From Bdellovibrionales bacterium (GTDB taxonomy: Bacteria > Bdellovibrionota > Bdellovibrionia > Bdellovibrionales > UBA1609), in NCBI GenBank assembly GCA_020435185.1, contig JAGRAA010000092.1, positions 1 to 9,675 of the forward strand: a DNA stretch of 9,675 bases. The letters run 5' to 3'. Positions within the stretch are counted from its first letter, which is position 1, and every line of letters starts with the position of its first letter. Below the pieces are notes generated by a model. It was not told the origin of the DNA, ran no database searches, and was given only the letters and a program-made list of their open reading frames with translations. Of this stretch, positions 7,164 through 9,675 are shown piece by piece. Both the position numbers and the translations under genes were made by a program.

Positions 7164-7793
7164 CTATCTCAAGCCTGGAAAGATTTCCAAAATGCCTTTT
7201 GAAATAAATTCTACCGCTGTACTAGCCAACAAAAGACCCATAACTCGAGTCATAATATTAATTCCTGGTCGCCCCACATAGTGAGCAATAGCCGGAGAGG
7301 CCAATAAGCTGGTAAAGGTAAATAAACAAACCACCAATATCGCTAAAGATATGAATAAGTACCCTGCGAAGCTATGATATTCATGTGAAAGTAAGATAAG
7401 CGTACTTATAGCTCCGGGGCCTCCCAATAAGGGAATGGCCAAAGGAACCACTGCTATACTTTCCTTCTCCGCAGCCATGCTCTTCTCGTGATCGTTAGTC
7501 TTTGTATCACTTCTTTTACCCTGAAGCATGGATAACGACATAAGTAAGATCAAGATACCTCCAGCAATACGGAACGAAGGCACTTCTATTCCGAAAAACT
7601 GCAAAATAAACTCACCAACCAAAAGAGCCACCATCATAATGACAAATAGAGAGACGGTGGCTACTTTGATAATTCTATGTTGTTCAAAGGAATTCTGCCC
7701 ATCGGTTAAAGTGAGAAACAGCGGAATAGCCCCAATGGGATTCACTATTGCTAGTAACGCGACAAAGACTTTAATAAACTCACTACTTTCCAT
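7164..7793 (-). CDS. MarC-family integral membrane protein
   Basis: This is a 209-residue inner-membrane protein of the MarC family (UPF0056; E. coli members MarC, YhgN and YchE). Family members have no firmly established function; the old link of MarC to multiple antibiotic resistance was not upheld. Six hydrophobic segments are visible, near residues 6-28, 42-66, 72-91, 117-136, 143-165 and 180-201. Two hallmark motifs are present: NPIGAIPLF (18-26) near the N-terminus and PLAIPLLGGPGAIS (117-130), which with the first forms the family's internal-repeat signature. A hydrophilic loop (92-112) joins the two halves. The start ATG at 7793 has GGTGAA immediately upstream. The gene is divergent from ppx and convergent with the kinase-like gene, one base away. 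Length and motifs fit a YhgN-like member, but paralogues cannot be told apart with confidence, so no symbol is given. Confidence 0.92.
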   Translation of the reverse strand: MESSEFIKVFVALLAIVNPIGAIPLFLTLTDGQNSFEQHRIIKVATVSLFVIMMVALLVGEFILQFFGIEVPSFRIAGGILILLMSLSMLQGKRSDTKTNDHEKSMAAEKESIAVVPLAIPLLGGPGAISTLILLSHEYHSFAGYLFISLAILVVCLFTFTSLLASPAIAHYVGRPGINIMTRVMGLLLASTAVEFISKGILEIFPGLR

Positions 7794-7812
7794 TTCACCG
7801 GCACCTTGATCG

Positions 7813-7833
7813 TCTTGACTCGAAAAGTCAAGA
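7813..7833. repeat. 8-base inverted repeat overlapping the ppx -35 box
   Basis: TCTTGACT and AGTCAAGA form a perfect 8-base inverted repeat around a 5-base CGAAA spacer in the short region between divergent marC and ppx. The left arm contains the TTGACT -35 element of the predicted ppx promoter, so a dimeric regulator bound here would block or alter that promoter. No T-run follows in either direction, which argues against an intrinsic terminator. Confidence 0.6.
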
Positions 7834-7843
7834 ATAATACTAT
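7815..7843 (+). promoter_or_regulatory. Probable sigma70-type promoter of ppx
   Basis: TTGACT (7815-7820, 5/6 match to -35) is followed after 17 bases by TACTAT (7838-7843, 4/6 match to -10). The start of transcription would be near 7850, giving a leader of about 27 bases with the AGAGGA ribosome site well placed for the TTG at 7877. A TATAGT box on the opposite strand (7839-7844) could serve marC, but it has only a poor -35 partner. Confidence 0.45.
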
Positions 7844-7864
7844 AGCTTATAAAGTTTAGTGACC

Positions 7865-7870
7865 AGAGGA
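7865..7870 (+). promoter_or_regulatory. Ribosome binding site favouring the TTG start of ppx
   Basis: AGAGGA lies 6 bases before the TTG at 7877, a near-ideal distance. The in-frame GTG at 7859, six codons upstream, has no such site and would lie only about 9 bases from the predicted transcription start. Starting at the TTG also gives the usual Ppx/GppA N-terminus, with AAIDIGSNG right after the first residues. Confidence 0.65.
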
Positions 7871-7876
7871 AAACAC

Positions 7877-8767
7877 TTGAAAGCAGCTATTGATATTGGA
7901 TCAAATGGAATTCGACTAGTCATAGCCCCAATATCAGAACATGGTAAACTCAAAACCTTTCGTGCGCCAGTTAGACTTGGACAAGATGTATTTGAAGACG
8001 GTTATATCTCGAATAAATCTCTTAGCTTACTCGTAGACGCCCTTCTTTTATTCAAAAAAAAAATGCATGCAAGTGGAGTTACTCTCCATAAAATTGTGGC
8101 TACAAGTGCCTTGAGAGAGGCTAAAAACAAGAGAAAAGTGGTCGACGAAGTCGCCAAGAAAACTCAGTTAAAAATAGATATTATAGATGGACACCTTGAG
8201 GCGGAGCTCATTCATGAAGCTGTTTGTGAAAAATTGAACTTAAGCCATCGCCCAACTTTAATTATGGATATCGGGGGCGGAAGCGTAGAATGTATCTACT
8301 CTATGGATCACAAAATTATTGATACGATCACCAAAAAAATCGGTACCGTAAGGCTGCTGTCAAAAGTGCCTAAAAATCAAAGGAATTATTCTGATAAGTG
8401 GCTAGACATCATAGAAAAAGAACTTTCGGAGATATCTAAATATTCATCTCTCTACAGCACAGACAAATCCGTTTTTGTCGGAACCGGCGGAAATCTGAGG
8501 GCCATTGGAAAACTCTGCAAATCTCAAGGCATAAGTAAACGAAGTGATAAAATAAAGCAAAAACATTTACTAGAGTTAATCACTCTACTCTCTGGACTGA
8601 GTATAAAAGAAAGAATTTCTAACTTAGGGCTAAGATCAGATCGTGCCGATGTTATTTTACCAGCGGCGCTAGTTACAGAATATGTTATGCAGATTTATAA
8701 GTTTAAATGGATTAAATTGCCAGATATTGGACTGAAAGAGGGAATTCTAAATCTCGTCAGCGAATAA
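7877..8767 (+). CDS. ppx: Ppx/GppA-family phosphatase (exopolyphosphatase), short form
   Basis: This protein of the ASKHA fold is expected to release terminal phosphates from polyphosphate and/or hydrolyse pppGpp in the cytoplasm. Residue numbers here count from the alternative GTG at 7859; subtract 6 for the preferred TTG start. The first phosphate loop is IDIGSNGIRLVIA (11-23). ATSALREAKN (81-90), the DGHLEAELI segment (110-118), the second phosphate loop MDIGGGSVE (136-144), GTGGNLRAI (208-216) and RADVILPAALV (262-272) follow in family order. At about 300 residues it has only the two-domain Ppx-GppA core. It lacks the C-terminal HD-like extension of the roughly 500-residue E. coli Ppx and GppA. 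L113 stands where many members have the first Glu of a G-x-E-E-A motif, but E114 is kept. The gene contains an A10 run at 8054-8063. It faces the sixA-ppk pair with one base between stops, which supports a role in polyphosphate turnover. Ppx versus GppA activity cannot be separated from sequence. Confidence 0.9.
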   Translation: MKAAIDIGSNGIRLVIAPISEHGKLKTFRAPVRLGQDVFEDGYISNKSLSLLVDALLLFKKKMHASGVTLHKIVATSALREAKNKRKVVDEVAKKTQLKIDIIDGHLEAELIHEAVCEKLNLSHRPTLIMDIGGGSVECIYSMDHKIIDTITKKIGTVRLLSKVPKNQRNYSDKWLDIIEKELSEISKYSSLYSTDKSVFVGTGGNLRAIGKLCKSQGISKRSDKIKQKHLLELITLLSGLSIKERISNLGLRSDRADVILPAALVTEYVMQIYKFKWIKLPDIGLKEGILNLVSE

Positions 8768-8768
8768 A

Positions 8769-9266
8769 TTAGGCTTTCAGTTTTTTCACCGTGCCAGAAG
8801 TGATCATCCAATTTAAATATGCTTCTCCGGGCCGAACGCCAAAAGGAAACTCTAAATGAAGAAAGGTTCCTTTTTTAAAATTAATAAAATTATGTGTTTT
8901 TGCCGAAAGTAAATAGCTTGCCAATAAACCCACTAACGGTTCGTGAGAAAATAGTAAAATTTTTTTATCTGACAATTCCTTTAATGCCTCTAGAACCTTT
9001 TCTGGGTTTGACCCAGGAGTTAACCATTTTTCCTCAGAAAAATGCGCAGACTCAAAAAGATCTTTATAGGGCAAGGCCGTTTGTAGTGCTCTCAAATATG
9101 GACTCGTATAAATATAATCTACCTCACCGACCAACTTCTTAAAAACAAAAGAGGATTTTCGAGCACGCTTTATCCCTTTTTCAGTAAGAGGCCTTTGACT
9201 ATCATCCATATCATCAAAGTTTTCTCTGTCCACAGCAATTTCATGACGAAAAATAAACAATTTCAT
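8769..9266 (-). CDS. sixA: SixA-like phosphohistidine phosphatase (histidine phosphatase superfamily)
   Basis: This is a 165-residue cytoplasmic phosphatase, about the length of E. coli SixA (161), which removes phosphate from phosphohistidine in proteins. The catalytic N-terminus is FIFRHEIAVD, with R7 and nucleophile H8. The superfamily usually reads RHG, and here Glu replaces Gly. RPLTEKGIKRA (25-35) is typical of SixA. SPYLRALQTA (55-64) supplies the second catalytic Arg (R59), and SHEPLV (107-112) the second catalytic His (H108). The KKGTFLHLEF and LNWMI segments near the C-terminus also match SixA proteins. The ATG at 9266 follows the ppk stop by 8 bases, so the two genes form an operon. 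The ribosome site is weak (AGG, about 8 bases upstream). Members of this family often sit beside ppk, ppx or CHAD-domain genes. The substrate in this organism is unknown. Confidence 0.88.
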   Translation of the reverse strand: MKLFIFRHEIAVDRENFDDMDDSQRPLTEKGIKRARKSSFVFKKLVGEVDYIYTSPYLRALQTALPYKDLFESAHFSEEKWLTPGSNPEKVLEALKELSDKKILLFSHEPLVGLLASYLLSAKTHNFINFKKGTFLHLEFPFGVRPGEAYLNWMITSGTVKKLKA

Positions 9267-9274
9267 CGAACGGC

Positions 9275-9675
9275 CTAACTATTCTGTTTTACGTAGAATT
9301 GATTAAGAACTTTTTGAGAGGGGGTAACTTTATTATTGAAACGAGTAAACGTGCCATTGGGGTTCATTTTCCAGGTTTGATTATCGCTCTCTAGATAAAT
9401 ATTCATAATTTTTAAAAACTCTCTCTTCGCATCTTTGTCTTCGATTGGAGTAAGAACCTCTACTCTATTTGTTAAATTTCTATACATTAAATCCGCCGAT
9501 CCAATGTACATCATGCCCTCTGCCTCTTCTTTTTCTCCATTTCTAAAATAAAACATCCTTGAATGCTCTAAATACCTGTCTACTATAGAATAAACATTAA
9601 TATTTTCGCTTAAACCCTTAACTCCGGGTTTAATCGTACATATAGACCTAACAACAAGGTCTACAGAAACTCCCG
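9275..9675 (-). CDS. ppk: Polyphosphate kinase 1, C-terminal fragment (5' end beyond window)
   Basis: Only the last 133 codons or so are inside the window. They encode the second phospholipase-D-like domain of PPK1, the enzyme that builds polyphosphate from the gamma-phosphate of ATP. The visible motifs run in the family's order: VDLVVRSICTIKPGVKGLSE, with the Arg and Pro-Gly typical of the polyphosphate channel; IVDRYLEHSRMFYF, with the conserved catalytic His (codon at 9563-9565, equivalent to E. coli His592); MMYIGSADLMYRNL; and NRVEVLTPIED. It ends in a typical tail with WKMNPNGTFTR. The frame is open to the window edge, so the gene is truncated by the window and not broken. A 93-residue reading from the Met codon at 9556 is only an internal start. 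The stop TAG is 8 bases before the sixA-like gene, implying a ppk-sixA operon. Confidence 0.96.
   Translation of the reverse strand, partial: GVSVDLVVRSICTIKPGVKGLSENINVYSIVDRYLEHSRMFYFRNGEKEEAEGMMYIGSADLMYRNLTNRVEVLTPIEDKDAKREFLKIMNIYLESDNQTWKMNPNGTFTRFNNKVTPSQKVLNQFYVKQNS

Noticed and set aside
8731..8786. ACTGAAAG and CTTTCAGT followed by a T-run, considered as the intrinsic terminator of ppx
   Set aside because: The loop of about 35 bases is far too long for a standard intrinsic terminator and the stem is A+T-rich. It is possible but not supported enough to list.
1..9675. Search by eye for tRNA, rRNA, CRISPR arrays, insertion-sequence ends, phage or toxin-antitoxin genes
   Set aside because: Nothing was recognised. 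The window is almost fully occupied by chromosomal-type genes with consistent composition.

Overview
The window looks like a gene-dense, A+T-rich stretch of chromosome from a Gram-negative bacterium. The Gram-negative reading rests on a TesA-type secreted hydrolase, a YbbA/YbbP-type envelope ABC exporter, a MarC-family membrane protein and a SixA-type phosphatase. A kinase-like gene at 6212-7162 carries a relic catalytic loop of the V-S-P-x-N type, best known from deltaproteobacterial (myxobacterial) Ser/Thr kinases. Together with the low G+C this suggests a Bdellovibrionota- or Deltaproteobacteria-like lineage, but that is weak inference and not an identification. I see no mobile element, tRNA, rRNA or CRISPR array.

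Layout from left to right: (1) 1-1771, minus: typA/bipA translational GTPase, missing only about its last 15-20 codons at the window edge. (2) 1772-1962: a divergent intergenic region with a probable typA promoter. (3) 1963-2337, plus: a thioredoxin. (4) 2350-6145, minus: a three-gene operon transcribed tesA-like, then ybbA-like, then ybbP-like, with 4-base start/stop overlaps at both junctions. (5) 6212-7162, plus: a single-pass membrane protein whose N-terminal half resembles the C-lobe of a Ser/Thr kinase with every catalytic residue lost. (6) 7164-7793, minus: a MarC-family membrane protein. (7) 7877-8767, plus: a short Ppx/GppA phosphatase. (8) 8769-9266, minus: a SixA-like histidine phosphatase. 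(9) 9275-9675, minus: the C-terminal end of polyphosphate kinase (ppk1), cut by the window edge.

Two functional themes stand out. The tesA-ybbA-ybbP operon links a periplasmic lysophospholipase/thioesterase to a lipid- or hydrophobic-substrate-handling ABC system of the LolCDE/MacB superfamily. The right end is a polyphosphate neighbourhood: ppk and sixA lie head to tail, and ppx faces them with a single base between the stop codons. The genes are packed so tightly that all three convergent pairs (thioredoxin/ybbP, kinase-like/marC, ppx/sixA) are separated by 12, 1 and 1 bases, leaving no room for conventional intergenic terminators.

The least ordinary item is the degenerate kinase-lobe membrane protein. 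Also worth a look are the inverted repeat covering the ppx -35 box, an A10 tract inside ppx, and a tesA promoter whose spacing predicts a leaderless mRNA.
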